DNA of 64,000 nucleotides from Rhizorhabdus phycosphaerae (GCF_011044255.1 NZ_CP049107.1:2939501-3003500), one strand, 5' to 3'. Counted from the first letter of the stretch, positions 8,537 through 17,797 are shown. The notes: a model not told the origin generated them from the letters alone. Translations and numbers: made by a program.

Positions 8537-9229
8537 TCAGGTATAATTTTCTGGCCTCGGCGGCAGGGGAGCGCGCTCCGGAAAGGGGGTGCCGGGTGCG
8601 ATCATCGTCGCCAGCAGGCGCGCCACCACATCGAGCCGGTTTGCCGCCGGATGTGCCTCGTCCATCCGCCAGGCGTGAATGACGCCCATATAGGTCTGGG
8701 CGATGATCTCCCCGGCCACGGCGCTGTCGAGATGCGGCGACAGATCGCCACCATGGCGCCCGTCGTCGAGCAGGGCGGTGAAGGCATCGACCACCCGCTG
8801 GATGCGCTGCTGGTTGCCCGGCAGCCCCCAGTTTCGCCAGGACATGCTCAGCACCACCCGCCTGCGCGCCGGGGCGCGTCGCAGATAATGGTCGGTCGCG
8901 GCGAACAGGCCCGCGATCTTCTCGACCGTGGTCAGATGCGTCGCCCGGCGCCAGCCCTCGATCGCGACGAAGAAGCCGGCATCATTCTCGGCCACCAGCG
9001 CGTCGATGATGTCGTTCTTGCTGGGGAAATAGTTGAACAATGTCGCGCGCGCGACGTCGGCGGCAGCGGCGATCTGGTCCATGGTCGCTGCCTGCACGCC
9101 GGATTCGGCCATGCAACTGATGCTCGCCTCGAGAATGGCGGTCCGGGTCCGCGCCTTGTTGCGCTCGCGGCGAGACATGTCGGGCGGCAGCGAATCCTCG
9201 TCCACAGCCGCCACCGATTTCCGCGCCAT
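8537..9229 (-). CDS. TetR-family transcriptional regulator
   Basis: A one-component repressor of 230 residues. The TetR N-terminal HTH spans roughly residues 18-65, with TRTAILEASISCMAESG, the recognition region ATMDQIAAAADVARATLFNY and FPSKNDIIDALV. The C-terminal ligand domain is variable. The ATG at 9229 is chosen because it gives a normal N-terminal arm; the frame is open to 9469 but upstream codons cross the likely promoter. It sits between the acyl-CoA operon and the divergent TonB receptor. Matching palindromes lie on both sides, so it likely controls the operon, itself and perhaps the receptor, with a pathway CoA ester as inducer (inference). Confidence 0.93.
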   Translation of the reverse strand: MARKSVAAVDEDSLPPDMSRRERNKARTRTAILEASISCMAESGVQAATMDQIAAAADVARATLFNYFPSKNDIIDALVAENDAGFFVAIEGWRRATHLTTVEKIAGLFAATDHYLRRAPARRRVVLSMSWRNWGLPGNQQRIQRVVDAFTALLDDGRHGGDLSPHLDSAVAGEIIAQTYMGVIHAWRMDEAHPAANRLDVVARLLATMIAPGTPFPERAPLPPRPENYT

Positions 9230-9271
9230 TCGTTCCGCTCCGTCAAAACCGATGGCGTGGATAGCATATGT

Positions 9272-9285
9272 TGGACGATGGTCCA
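9272..9285. promoter_or_regulatory. Candidate TetR operator, copy 2 (TGGACGATGGTCCA)
   Basis: The half-sites TGGAC and GTCCA are separated by four bases, the same architecture as the element at 8514-8527. It lies 43 nt upstream of the tetR ATG and 160 nt upstream of the divergent TonB receptor, suggesting autoregulation and possible joint control of the receptor. Confidence 0.68.
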
Positions 9286-9444
9286 TCTTTCGATTGCTGC
9301 ACCAACGACGGCTCGCTTCCATTAAGCCGCAGTCGGCGCACAGCCGCCGCGTTCCCTGCATAACTTGTGGCGGTGGAATGCTGTTCTCTTCCACCCAAGG
9401 GAATGGGTCCACCGCGATGCGGGGGCCGGAGAAGGGGACAGATA

Positions 9445-11844
9445 ATGACCAAGGGATGGAATCCGGCATTTCACGTCATGGGTGCGGTGGTCGCCGCGCT
9501 GGCCCTGCCCGCACAGGCGCAGACGACCGGTGGACCGGGTGGCGAGGTGCAGTCATCGCGGGCCGATCTGCTCGGCGAGGGCGACATCATCGTCACCGCG
9601 CGCAAGCGCGAGGAGCGTGCGCAGGACATTCCCATCGCGATGTCGGCGTTCAGCGGCGAGTCGCTGGCGGCGCGCGGTCTCGACAAGGTGGACGGCATCG
9701 CCACCTTCACCCCCAACCTGACCTTCCAGAACAACCCCAGCTTCGGTGGGGCGAGCTCGTCCGCAGCGATCTACATTCGCGGCATCGGCCAGAAGGAGTT
9801 CCTTCCCACCACCGAGCCGGGGGTCGGCGTCTATGTCGACGGCGTCTATGTGGCGCGCTCGGTGGGCGCGCTGCTCGACCTGGTCGATGTCGAGCGGATC
9901 GAGGTTCTGCGTGGACCGCAGGGAACGCTGTTCGGGCGCAACACCATTGGCGGCGCGCTGAACCTGACGACCGTCAAGCCGCGCGACCGGCTGGAGGCAT
10001 CGGCACAGGTCACCACTGGCCGCTATAGCCGCTTCGACGTGAAGGGGATGATCAATGTTCCGCTCGGCGAGACGCTTGCGGCGCGCCTGTCGGTCGGAAG
10101 CTTCATCCGCGACGGCTATGTCACCCGCACCTCGGACAAGAAGGATCTGGGCAATGTGAACACCCAGACGGGTCGGCTTCAGCTCCGCTGGACGCCCTCC
10201 TCCGATTTCGAGGTGAACATCGCGGTCGAGGGGACCGACGATCGCAGCAACGGCCCGGCGCTGACGCTGTCCGGCATCGATTATCGTTCGGCAGTGTTCA
10301 ATCCGCAGGGGCTGCCGATGCTGCCGCCCGGCAGCCCGGCCACGCCCGGCTCCTATGTGATCAATCCGCCGTTCGACGCCCCGGTCGACAATTTTGCGTT
10401 GCTGAACAACTATATCGCGACCTTCCTTGGCGGTCAGAACTGCCTGGGCTTCAACCCCTACAGCCCGAAGGGCATCGGCGCGGCCTGCTATGGCGATCAA
10501 TATGTCAGCCGCACGACCGATGCGGGCACCGCGCCGCAATATTCGCGCAACAAGATCTGGGCGGCCAGCGGTACCATCGAATGGAACCTCGGCGCGGCCA
10601 AGCTCAAGTCGATCACCGCCTATCGCCATCTGAAGGGCCGCTTCGCGCGCGACGGCGACCATTCGCCGCTGACGATCACCCATTTCTTCGACAGCCTGAC
10701 CGACGAGCAGTTCAGCCAGGAGGTTCAGCTGACCGGCGACGCCTTCGCCGATCGGGTCAAATATGCGGTCGGCGCCTATTATTTCGACGAGACCGGCAAC
10801 AATGTGAACATCCTCGATTTCACGCCGGTCAATTTCCAGTCGGGTGGTCGCTTCAAGACGCGCAGCTATGCCGCCTTCGGCCAGGCCACGGTCAAGCTGA
10901 CCGACAGCCTCGATCTGACCGCCGGGCTTCGCTACACCAAGGACGACAAGAGCTTCCTGCCCGACCAGACGATCTTCGTCGACCGGACGCCCGGCGCGCA
11001 GCTGATCGCTGGCAGCCCCAATACGCCGAAGACGCGTGTGCTGCCTTTCGTTCGGGTGAAGCGGAGCGAGGACGACCTGACCCCGATGGTCAATCTCGCC
11101 TGGAAGCCGGCCGACCGACTGATGCTCTACGGCTCCTTCTCGCGCGGTTTCAAGAGCGGGGGCTTCGTGCAGCGCGTGTTCCCGCCCCTGGCGGCGACAC
11201 CCGAATATGGTGCGGAGACGGCCTCGGCGTTCGAGGCGGGCTTCAAGTCCGAGCTGCTCGACCGTCGCCTGACGCTCAACGGCGCCGTATTCCTGACCAA
11301 ATATAATGACCTGCAGGTCCAGGTCTTCACCGGCGTGGCTCCCGTCACGAAGAATGCCGCGCGGGCGGAGATCAAGGGCGCCGAACTCGAGGCGCGCCTT
11401 TCGCCCGGCGGCGGCTTCTTCGTCGAGGCGAGCGCCGGCTATCTCGATCCGGCCTATACCTCGATCGATCCGGCCGCGACCGAGATCACCCGCGCCTCGA
11501 AGTTCGAGCGCATCTCCAAATGGACGCTCAGTGCCTCGCTGCTGAAAAGCTTCGAGCTTCCGGGCGGCGGCGAGATCACACCACGCCTCGACTGGTCCTA
11601 TCGGTCGGGCTTCTTCATGGACGCGCTCAACACGGCAGAGCTCTATCAGGGCGGCTATCATCTGCTGAACGGTTCGGTCGCCTGGGACCTGCCCGGCCGC
11701 TCGATCAGCATCGTTGCGGGCGTCACCAACATCACCAGCGAACGCTATACCCAGACCGGAATCTACGGCGCGTCCTTCCGGGTCTACGAGCAGCTCTTCG
11801 CGCGTCCGCGCGAATGGTATCTGACCGCGAAGTGGAAGATGTGA
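9445..11844 (+). CDS. TonB-dependent outer-membrane receptor
   Basis: A 799-residue TonB-dependent transporter of the sphingomonad carbon-substrate type. The signal peptide (MTKGWNPAFHVMGAVVAALA, cleaved after QAQ) is followed by a plug domain with IIVTARKREERAQDIPIA, YIRGIGQKEF and RIEVLRGPQGTLFGRNTIGG. A 22-strand barrel follows, ending in the aromatic/hydrophobic REWYLTAKWKM. The ATG at 9445 has a GGAGAAGGGG site. It is divergent from tetR and shares the operator-bearing spacer. It probably imports the hydrophobic substrate of the neighbouring catabolic genes; the ligand is unknown. Confidence 0.93.
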   Translation: MTKGWNPAFHVMGAVVAALALPAQAQTTGGPGGEVQSSRADLLGEGDIIVTARKREERAQDIPIAMSAFSGESLAARGLDKVDGIATFTPNLTFQNNPSFGGASSSAAIYIRGIGQKEFLPTTEPGVGVYVDGVYVARSVGALLDLVDVERIEVLRGPQGTLFGRNTIGGALNLTTVKPRDRLEASAQVTTGRYSRFDVKGMINVPLGETLAARLSVGSFIRDGYVTRTSDKKDLGNVNTQTGRLQLRWTPSSDFEVNIAVEGTDDRSNGPALTLSGIDYRSAVFNPQGLPMLPPGSPATPGSYVINPPFDAPVDNFALLNNYIATFLGGQNCLGFNPYSPKGIGAACYGDQYVSRTTDAGTAPQYSRNKIWAASGTIEWNLGAAKLKSITAYRHLKGRFARDGDHSPLTITHFFDSLTDEQFSQEVQLTGDAFADRVKYAVGAYYFDETGNNVNILDFTPVNFQSGGRFKTRSYAAFGQATVKLTDSLDLTAGLRYTKDDKSFLPDQTIFVDRTPGAQLIAGSPNTPKTRVLPFVRVKRSEDDLTPMVNLAWKPADRLMLYGSFSRGFKSGGFVQRVFPPLAATPEYGAETASAFEAGFKSELLDRRLTLNGAVFLTKYNDLQVQVFTGVAPVTKNAARAEIKGAELEARLSPGGGFFVEASAGYLDPAYTSIDPAATEITRASKFERISKWTLSASLLKSFELPGGGEITPRLDWSYRSGFFMDALNTAELYQGGYHLLNGSVAWDLPGRSISIVAGVTNITSERYTQTGIYGASFRVYEQLFARPREWYLTAKWKM

Positions 11845-11856
11845 CGCAGGCGTTGC

Positions 11857-11889
11857 GCGCCGGCGGGAATCGTGAAACCCTGCCGGCGC
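11857..11889 (+). terminator. GC-rich hairpin after TonB receptor
   Basis: GCGCCGGC-GGG pairs with CCC-T-GCCGGCGC, an 11-bp stem with one bulge and a loop of about 10 nt, just after the receptor stop. No T-tract follows, so factor-independent termination is uncertain. Confidence 0.4.
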
Positions 11890-11931
11890 TGATTGCAGGA
11901 GCATAACCGACCATCTGACGGGGATCGAACC

Positions 11932-12909
11932 ATGCTGGGCATCAATCCGCCTTCACTCGCGGCGCATCGCTATTTCCGCTCGATCGACGTCGACGAGACG
12001 CGCGAAAAAGTGTCGAAGGTCTATTGCTCGCATCGTCTCGATCCCATCGGGGGCACGGGCCGCCTGGATGCTTGGCAGAACAGCGTGGCGCTCGACCGGA
12101 TCAGCGTGGGGATGATGAGCTATGGCGCGGACGTCGAGATCGACCCCGGCTGCCTGGAGGATTTCTATCTGTTGATGCTGCCGGTCGCCGGCAGCGCCAC
12201 GATTACCTCCGAGGGCAACAGCTTCCGCGCAGACCGGGCGACGGCGACGCTGCTCAACCCCACCGACCCGGTCCGCATGGTCTGGGATCAGGCTTGCACC
12301 AAGGCGATGGTGCGGATCGAGCGCGACGCGCTCGAACAGCAGCTGGCGATATTGCTCGACAAGCCGATCCGCGCGCCCGTTCGCTTCGCCACGACGATGC
12401 CGATGGAAGGAACCGTCGCGATCTGGTGGCAATATGTCGCCGCGCTGATGGGAGAGCTCGACCGCGCGACGCCGGCGCGCGCTACCACGCGCCAGCTCGA
12501 GGCGCTGCTGCTCACCAATCTGCTGGAAACCCAGCCGCACAATTATTCGGAGGCGCTGCAGCGCGGCGGCTGCGCGATCGCGCCGCGCCATGTCCGCCTC
12601 GTCGAACGCTATATCGAGGAACATGCCGACGAGCCGATCGACATGGCCCGCCTCGTCGCCGTCAGCGGCGTCAGCAGCCGGACATTGTTCGAAGGCTTTC
12701 AGCGCTTCCGCGACATCTCTCCCATGGCCTATCTGCGGCTGACCCGGCTTCGCCGCGTCCATGAGGAACTGACCAGCGCGCCGCTGCCGCTCGGCGTCGC
12801 GGATGTCGCCAGCCGCTGGGGCTTTTACGAGCTCGGCCGCTTCGCCGGCCAGTATCGCTCGCTGTTCGGCGAGACCCCGTCCGAGACGCTGCGCCGCCGC
12901 GCCAGCTGA
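11932..12909 (+). CDS. AraC-family transcriptional regulator
   Basis: A 325-residue AraC/XylS-type regulator. The N-terminal half resembles the AraC-binding-like sensor domain (about residues 20-200). The C-terminal double HTH (about residues 220-322) contains IDMARLVAVSGVSSRTLFEG and VADVASRWGFYELGRFAGQY, ending FGETPSETLRRR. It lies 87 nt after the TonB receptor and 122 nt before the monooxygenase operon, all on the plus strand. It most likely activates one or both in response to a pathway compound. The start at 11932 (MLGINPPSLAAH) is preferred over the longer open frame. Confidence 0.9.
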   Translation: MLGINPPSLAAHRYFRSIDVDETREKVSKVYCSHRLDPIGGTGRLDAWQNSVALDRISVGMMSYGADVEIDPGCLEDFYLLMLPVAGSATITSEGNSFRADRATATLLNPTDPVRMVWDQACTKAMVRIERDALEQQLAILLDKPIRAPVRFATTMPMEGTVAIWWQYVAALMGELDRATPARATTRQLEALLLTNLLETQPHNYSEALQRGGCAIAPRHVRLVERYIEEHADEPIDMARLVAVSGVSSRTLFEGFQRFRDISPMAYLRLTRLRRVHEELTSAPLPLGVADVASRWGFYELGRFAGQYRSLFGETPSETLRRRAS

Positions 12910-13031
12910 AGCCCGTTTCCGGTGCGAGCGGCGCGAAACGTTGCCGCACTCAGCGGACAATCTCGGCAGTGCGCGCATAACGCTCCCGGCAGCGCCGCCC
13001 TAGCCTGTCTCCCAGGAATATGGGGAGACGC

Positions 13032-14540
13032 ATGGTTCACGACATCGCGATCATCGGGGCGGGGCTCGCGGGACTGAGCACCGCCAAGACGCTCAGGCAG
13101 TTCGGCTTCGAGGTTACCGTCTTCGAAAAGGAGGCGGATATCGGCGGCGTGTGGTCGGCATCGCGGCGCTATCCGGGACTGACGACGCAGAACCCGCGCG
13201 AGACCTATGCCTTTTCCGACTGGCCGATGCCGGCCGACTATCCCGAATGGCCGACCGGCGCGCAGGTCCAGGCCTATCTGGAAACCTATGTCGACCATTT
13301 CGGCCTGCGCAGTTCGATCCGTCTCGGGCGCGAGGTCACCGCCGCCCGGCCGGTGGGCGACGGCAGCGGCCAGTGGACGATCGAGAGCCGCTCGGTCGCC
13401 GACGGCAGCGTCGAGACCCGGACCTTCGACTATCTGATCGTCTGCAACGGCATCTTTTCTATCCCCGCCATTCCGCCCTATCCGGGCAGCGACGCCTTTC
13501 GTGAGGCGGGCGGGCAGATTCTCCATACGAGCCAGTTCACCGATCCGGAGATCGCGCGGGGGCGCAATCTGCTGGTGGTGGGCTATGGCAAGTCGTCCTG
13601 CGACGTGGCGCGTGCCTGCTTGGAGGTCGCTGCTTCGACCCGTGTCGTCGCGCGCAGCATCATCTGGAAGATTCCCAAGAAGCTCGCCAACAAGCTCAAC
13701 TTCAAGCACCTCTTCCTCAATCGCCTGGGCGAGGGGCTGTTCCGCTATATCGAGGTCAGGGGCTTCGAGCGCTTCTTGCACGGCCCCGGCAAGCCGATTC
13801 GCAATGCGATGATGAACAGCGTGCAGGGCGTCATTGCCCGGCAGCTGCGGTTGAAGGAGATCGGACTGGAGCCGGACGGTAAGCTCGAGACGATCGCCCG
13901 CAGCACCGTCAGCCTCGTTACCGACGGCTTTTACGAGGCGATCGGCGACGGGCGCATCGGCTTCCACCGTGGCGAGATCGCCGAGCTTTCGCCGGGGCAG
14001 GCGCGCCTGTCCGATGGCCGCACCGTTCCCGCCGACGTCATCATCTGCGGGACCGGCTGGCACCAGCGCTGCGACTTCCTCGATCGGGAGGTTCTGTCGA
14101 AGGTCACCGACGACCGCGGCAATTTCCGCCTCTACCGGTCGATGCTCCCGCTCGGCGTGCCGGGGCTGGCCTTCAACGGCTACAACTCTTCCTTCTTCAG
14201 CCAGCTCAATGCCGAGGTCAGCGCGCTGTGGATCGCCAATATGCTGGTGGGGGGCCTCGTTTTGCCGCCCGAGGCAGAACAGCGCCGCTATATCGATAGC
14301 CGGCTCGCCTGGATGGAACAGCGCACCAACGGCAAGCACTCGAAGGGGACCAACATCATCCCCTTCTCGGTTCACCATATGGATGAGCTACTGGCCGAAA
14401 TCGACCTGCGGCTGCCGCTGCTGACGCGCATTCGGCAGTGGTTCGTGTCGATCGACGCCGCCGAATATGCCGGCCTGCTGCCGCGCCTGCTCAAGCGCCA
14501 CGGCCGCCCCCTTTCCACGACCAGCACCGGGAGAAAATGA
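13032..14540 (+). CDS. Flavin-containing monooxygenase
   Basis: A class B-type FAD/NADPH monooxygenase of 502 residues. The FAD Rossmann motif IAIIGAGLAGLSTA is at the N-terminus. HTSQFTD lies where the FMO/BVMO fingerprint falls, and the NADPH motif VVGYGKSSCDVA follows. The full BVMO fingerprint FxGxxxHxxxW is not evident, so N/S-oxygenation, Baeyer-Villiger chemistry or another oxidation all remain possible. The start at 13032 (MVHDIAIIG) has a GGGGAG site at 13021-13026; 13020 is an alternative. Its stop overlaps the SDR start (ATGA), so the trio is co-translated. Confidence 0.9.
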   Translation: MVHDIAIIGAGLAGLSTAKTLRQFGFEVTVFEKEADIGGVWSASRRYPGLTTQNPRETYAFSDWPMPADYPEWPTGAQVQAYLETYVDHFGLRSSIRLGREVTAARPVGDGSGQWTIESRSVADGSVETRTFDYLIVCNGIFSIPAIPPYPGSDAFREAGGQILHTSQFTDPEIARGRNLLVVGYGKSSCDVARACLEVAASTRVVARSIIWKIPKKLANKLNFKHLFLNRLGEGLFRYIEVRGFERFLHGPGKPIRNAMMNSVQGVIARQLRLKEIGLEPDGKLETIARSTVSLVTDGFYEAIGDGRIGFHRGEIAELSPGQARLSDGRTVPADVIICGTGWHQRCDFLDREVLSKVTDDRGNFRLYRSMLPLGVPGLAFNGYNSSFFSQLNAEVSALWIANMLVGGLVLPPEAEQRRYIDSRLAWMEQRTNGKHSKGTNIIPFSVHHMDELLAEIDLRLPLLTRIRQWFVSIDAAEYAGLLPRLLKRHGRPLSTTSTGRK

Positions 14541-15334
14541 TGGGACAGCATGAAGGCCGCGTGGCCATCGTCACCGGGGGCGCCGCATCGATCGGCGCCG
14601 CGATCACCCGCAAGCTCCACGCCGAGGGCGCGACCGTGCTCGTCGCCGCGCGCAGCGTCGACAAGGGGAGGGCGATCGAAACCGAACTCGGCGCCCGGGC
14701 CCGCTTCGTCGCGACCGACATCACCGACGACGCCGCGCTCGCGGCGCTGGTCGACGCCGCCGTCTCGGGCTTCGGCCGGCTCGACATCCTCGTCAACAAT
14801 GCGTGCAGCTATGGCGACGAAGGCCCCGCGACATCGCGGGCGACCTGGCTCGAGACGCTCAACGTGTCGGCGGTCTCTGCGGCTATTCTCGGCGAGCTCG
14901 CGCGCCCGCATCTGGCTGCGGCCGGGGGCACGATTGTCAATATCGGTTCGGTCTCGGGCGTGTTCCCGCATGTCGGCCGCTGGGCCTATCCGGTCGCCAA
15001 GGCTGCGCTGCGCCACCTGACCAAGGCGCAGGCGCTCGACTATGCCGCCGACGGCATCCGCGTGAACATGGTCACCCTCGGCCATATCTGGTCCGATCCG
15101 TTCGACGGGCTGACCGCAGGCGACCGCGCCCATGCCGACGCGGTGTCGGCCGATCTCAACCTGCTCGGCCGGGTCGCCGATGCGGCCGAAGTGGCCGAGG
15201 TGGTGAGCTTCGTCGCCTCGGCCGCGGCCAGCTACATGACTGGCAGCGAGACGAACGTCGACGGAGGCTATGGCGTCCTCGGACCCGAACGGCGTATCCC
15301 GCTGATGCCGCTGCTGTCGGGCGCGCACGGATGA
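14537..15334 (+). CDS. Short-chain dehydrogenase/reductase (SDR)
   Basis: An NAD(P)-dependent alcohol/ketone oxidoreductase of 265 residues. The cofactor motif is VAIVTGGAASIGAAI, with DILVNNA after it. The catalytic serine is in NIGSVSG and the Tyr-Lys pair in WAYPVAKAAL. A classical C-terminus with ETNVDGGYGV is present. Double ATG codons at 14537 and 14540 both follow a GGGAG site. It overlaps the monooxygenase by 4 nt and the downstream oxidoreductase by 4 nt, so the three enzymes probably act on one substrate series. Confidence 0.93.
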   Translation: MMGQHEGRVAIVTGGAASIGAAITRKLHAEGATVLVAARSVDKGRAIETELGARARFVATDITDDAALAALVDAAVSGFGRLDILVNNACSYGDEGPATSRATWLETLNVSAVSAAILGELARPHLAAAGGTIVNIGSVSGVFPHVGRWAYPVAKAALRHLTKAQALDYAADGIRVNMVTLGHIWSDPFDGLTAGDRAHADAVSADLNLLGRVADAAEVAEVVSFVASAAASYMTGSETNVDGGYGVLGPERRIPLMPLLSGAHG

Positions 15335-16917
15335 GCGACGCCGACGTCGTCATCATCGGGAGCGGCATCAACGCGCTCGTCTGCGGATCCCTGTTGGCCA
15401 TGAAGGGGCAGCGCGTCCTTCTGCTGGAACGCAACGATGTGGCCGGGGGCTGCATCCGGACCGAGGAGCTGACGCTTCCGGGCTTCCGCCACGACACGCT
15501 GTCGACGCTCTACCCGCTGTTCGTGACGTCACCCCATTATGCAGAGCTCGGCCCGGCGCTTGCGCGCCACGGGCTGCGCTTCGTCAACACCGATGCGCCG
15601 ACCGCGCTGCTCCGCCCGGACGGATCGGCGCTGTTGTTCCGCACCGACCGCGAGGCCAATGTCGCCGCGCTCGATGCGGCGGCACCCGGCGACGGCGAGG
15701 CTTATCGTCGCGCGATGCAGGCGGTCGAGGCCGATGCGGGGCTGATCTTCGGCCTGCTCGGCGGCGAACTCTGGTCGTGGCCGACGATCAAGCTGTTGTT
15801 GGGCGAAGCGCGACGGCGCGGGCTCAAGGGGCTTGCGGCCTTCTTCGGCAAGGCGCTGCGCTCGACCCGTGGCTGGCTCTCGCAGGACTTCGTCTCGCCG
15901 GCCGCGCGCGGCCTATTCGCGCCCTGGGTGCTGCATGTCGGCCTTTCGCCAGAAAGCAGCATGTCGGCGCTGATGAACCGGCTCGTCCTCTTCTCGCTCG
16001 AAGCGGTCGGTGCGCCGATGGTCGAGGGCGGCAGCGACCGCATCGTCGCCGCCTTCCGCGCGCTGATCGAGGAGCATGGTGGCGCGATCCGCACCGGCGC
16101 CGACGTGCAGGCGATCGAGGTTGCGGGCGGCAAGGCGACCGGCGTGCGGCTGGCCGGCGGCGAGCGCATCGCGGCGCGGCGCGCGGTCGTCGCCTCGGTC
16201 ACGCCGACGCAACTTTACGACCGCCTGCTCGCCGATGTCGACGTGCCGCAGCCGGTGCGCCAGGAGGCCGCCGCCTTCCAATATGGCCGGGGCGAGATGC
16301 AGATCCATCTCGCGCTGTCGTCACCGCCCGAGTGGCCCGACCCGTCGCTGGCAAAGGTCGCGATGCTCCATGTGACCGACGGGCTCGATGCGGTGTCGCG
16401 CGCGGTGAACGAGGCCGAGCGCGGCCTGCTCCCCGCCGAGGCGACGATCGTGGTCGCGCAGCCCACCGCGATCGACCCGAGCCGCGCGCCCGAGGGCAAG
16501 GCGATCCTCTGGATCCAGTTGCAGGAGCTGCCGCGTAACGGCGAACTGAAAGGCGACGCTGCGGGCGAGATCGCGGTGCCCGCCGACGGGCGCTGGACCG
16601 AGGCGGTGCGCGAGGCCTATGCCGATCGCATCGTCGACCGCCTGTGCGCGCTGAGCCCCGGCCTGCGCGAAAGGATCATCGGTCGCCACGTCATTTCGCC
16701 CGCCGATCTCGAGGCGCTGAACTGCAATCTGGTCGGCGGCGATCCCTATGGCGGGCTCTGCTCGATCGACCAGTTCATGCTGTGGCGCCCGCAGGCGGTG
16801 CCGAGCCGCCACGACACGCCGGTCAAGGCGCTCTACCAGATCGGCGCCTCGACCCATCCGGGGCCGGGGCTGGGCGGCATGTCGGGCTATATGGCCGCGC
16901 GGCGAATTGCTGGCTGA
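15331..16917 (+). CDS. Phytoene desaturase-like FAD-dependent oxidoreductase
   Basis: An NAD(P)/FAD-binding oxidoreductase of 528 residues in the CrtI/phytoene-dehydrogenase-like superfamily. The dinucleotide motif VVIIGSGINALVCGSLLAMK leads into LLLERNDVAGGCIRTEEL. The C-terminal FAD contact is ASTHPGPGLGGMSGYMAAR. The start at 15331 overlaps the SDR stop (ATGA); the upstream open frame is a shadow of the SDR gene. No other carotenoid genes are near, so a desaturase or isomerase role in terpenoid-like catabolism is likelier than carotenoid synthesis (inference). Confidence 0.9.
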   Translation: MSDADVVIIGSGINALVCGSLLAMKGQRVLLLERNDVAGGCIRTEELTLPGFRHDTLSTLYPLFVTSPHYAELGPALARHGLRFVNTDAPTALLRPDGSALLFRTDREANVAALDAAAPGDGEAYRRAMQAVEADAGLIFGLLGGELWSWPTIKLLLGEARRRGLKGLAAFFGKALRSTRGWLSQDFVSPAARGLFAPWVLHVGLSPESSMSALMNRLVLFSLEAVGAPMVEGGSDRIVAAFRALIEEHGGAIRTGADVQAIEVAGGKATGVRLAGGERIAARRAVVASVTPTQLYDRLLADVDVPQPVRQEAAAFQYGRGEMQIHLALSSPPEWPDPSLAKVAMLHVTDGLDAVSRAVNEAERGLLPAEATIVVAQPTAIDPSRAPEGKAILWIQLQELPRNGELKGDAAGEIAVPADGRWTEAVREAYADRIVDRLCALSPGLRERIIGRHVISPADLEALNCNLVGGDPYGGLCSIDQFMLWRPQAVPSRHDTPVKALYQIGASTHPGPGLGGMSGYMAARRIAG

Positions 16918-16921
16918 CGAG

Positions 16922-16955
16922 AAGGGGGCGCCACGCAGATGTGGGACGGCCCCTT
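16922..16955 (+). terminator. Possible terminator after the FMO-SDR-oxidoreductase operon
   Basis: AAGGGGGC pairs imperfectly with GGCCCCTT across a loop of about 18 nt, starting five bases after the operon stop. Only a short T run follows, so this is a weak candidate. Confidence 0.35.
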
Positions 16956-17037
16956 TCGTCCCTCGTGGTAGGCGAATATAAGTGGCCTGTCCGATAGCGA
17001 CCATTGCAGACGTTAGGTGTGTTGCTAATCTGGTCGG

Positions 17038-17292
17038 ATGAATGGGGGGTATCAGTCCGGCGGTTCGGCTGGTGGTCGATGGGGCTGTGCTTTGGCTGCA
17101 TTGGTGGGCTTACCCGTGCTCGGCCTAGCCATTCTCGTGAGTGCCCTTGGAGATTGCGCCCCGGACACGCCGTGTAATCATGACTTGGATTGGCTTCTAA
17201 TTTTAGCCGCGCTAGCTATAGCAGCCTCGGTCGGCTTCGGTAGTCGCGCTCTGATCAACTGGGCGATCCGCCGCTGTTCTCAAGGCCGCTAA
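17038..17292 (+). CDS. Small two-helix membrane protein, unknown function
   Basis: An 84-residue predicted inner-membrane protein. Hydrophobic segments lie at about residues 16-36 (CALAALVGLPVLGLAILVSA) and 52-70 (WLLILAALAIAASVGFGS). A short loop between them holds two cysteines (CAPDTPC). No family was recognised. It is the first gene of an AT-richer stretch that also holds two immunity-like genes, suggesting an acquired island. A clear ribosome-binding site is not visible, so the start is uncertain. Confidence 0.55.
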   Translation: MNGGYQSGGSAGGRWGCALAALVGLPVLGLAILVSALGDCAPDTPCNHDLDWLLILAALAIAASVGFGSRALINWAIRRCSQGR

Positions 17293-17407
17293 CCACCCCG
17301 TTGCGGCCATAGAAGAGCCTAACGCCGTTTTCCTAACAGCTGACATGCGGCTTTAGACATTTCGTCGCCCGAACCTGCCATTCATCCACCGACCCCATTG
17401 CGGTCCT

Positions 17408-17797
17408 TCACGCCGTTATCGGGGTAACTCGCATGCACTGGAGTGCCGACGCCATGCCGGTAAAACTATAAGCTGGGTCAATCCCGTCCACTGCCATTGT
17501 GAAGGTATCGAGATAGCCCCGATAGTTCCGTCCTTCCCAGCACCAGCCGAGCCGCCGGGCAACAATCGCTTGAAGCTGTTCCAGCGTCTGCCATCCCGCA
17601 CGCGCATCGCCAAAAGGCTCAAGAGATACAATCACTTCATCTGTATCGTCATTCACCCGCAGGATCACTGCTGACGACCCCACTACCAAAGCGATCTCCT
17701 CGCATTCGAGCCTTCCGTCACTCAACCCGCGTACGCCTTTGGCAACCACCGCCTCCACGGTAGCGCCCTGAACTTCTTCCCAGTCGAATTGGAGCAT
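17408..17797 (-). CDS. Small conserved protein, DUF6334-like
   Basis: A 129-residue soluble acidic protein starting MLQFDWEEVQG. ATG at 17815 and TTG at 17821 are alternative starts. The C-terminal part GWCWEGRNYRGYLDTFTMAV and the ending resemble proteins I recall as DUF6334. These are small stand-alone proteins sometimes near polymorphic-toxin immunity genes; this comes from memory of the family and was not checked. It is encoded opposite to the neighbouring Imm27-like gene, in a region of lower GC than its surroundings. Confidence 0.62.
   Translation of the reverse strand: MLQFDWEEVQGATVEAVVAKGVRGLSDGRLECEEIALVVGSSAVILRVNDDTDEVIVSLEPFGDARAGWQTLEQLQAIVARRLGWCWEGRNYRGYLDTFTMAVDGIDPAYSFTGMASALQCMRVTPITA

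Noticed and set aside
17012-17323. Possible integron cassette: GTTAGGT at 17012-17018 and GCCTAAC at 17317-17323 around the small membrane-protein gene
   Set aside because: Both heptamers fit attC core consensus, but no foldable attC stem or partner GTTRRRY follows within about 150 nt, and no integrase is seen.
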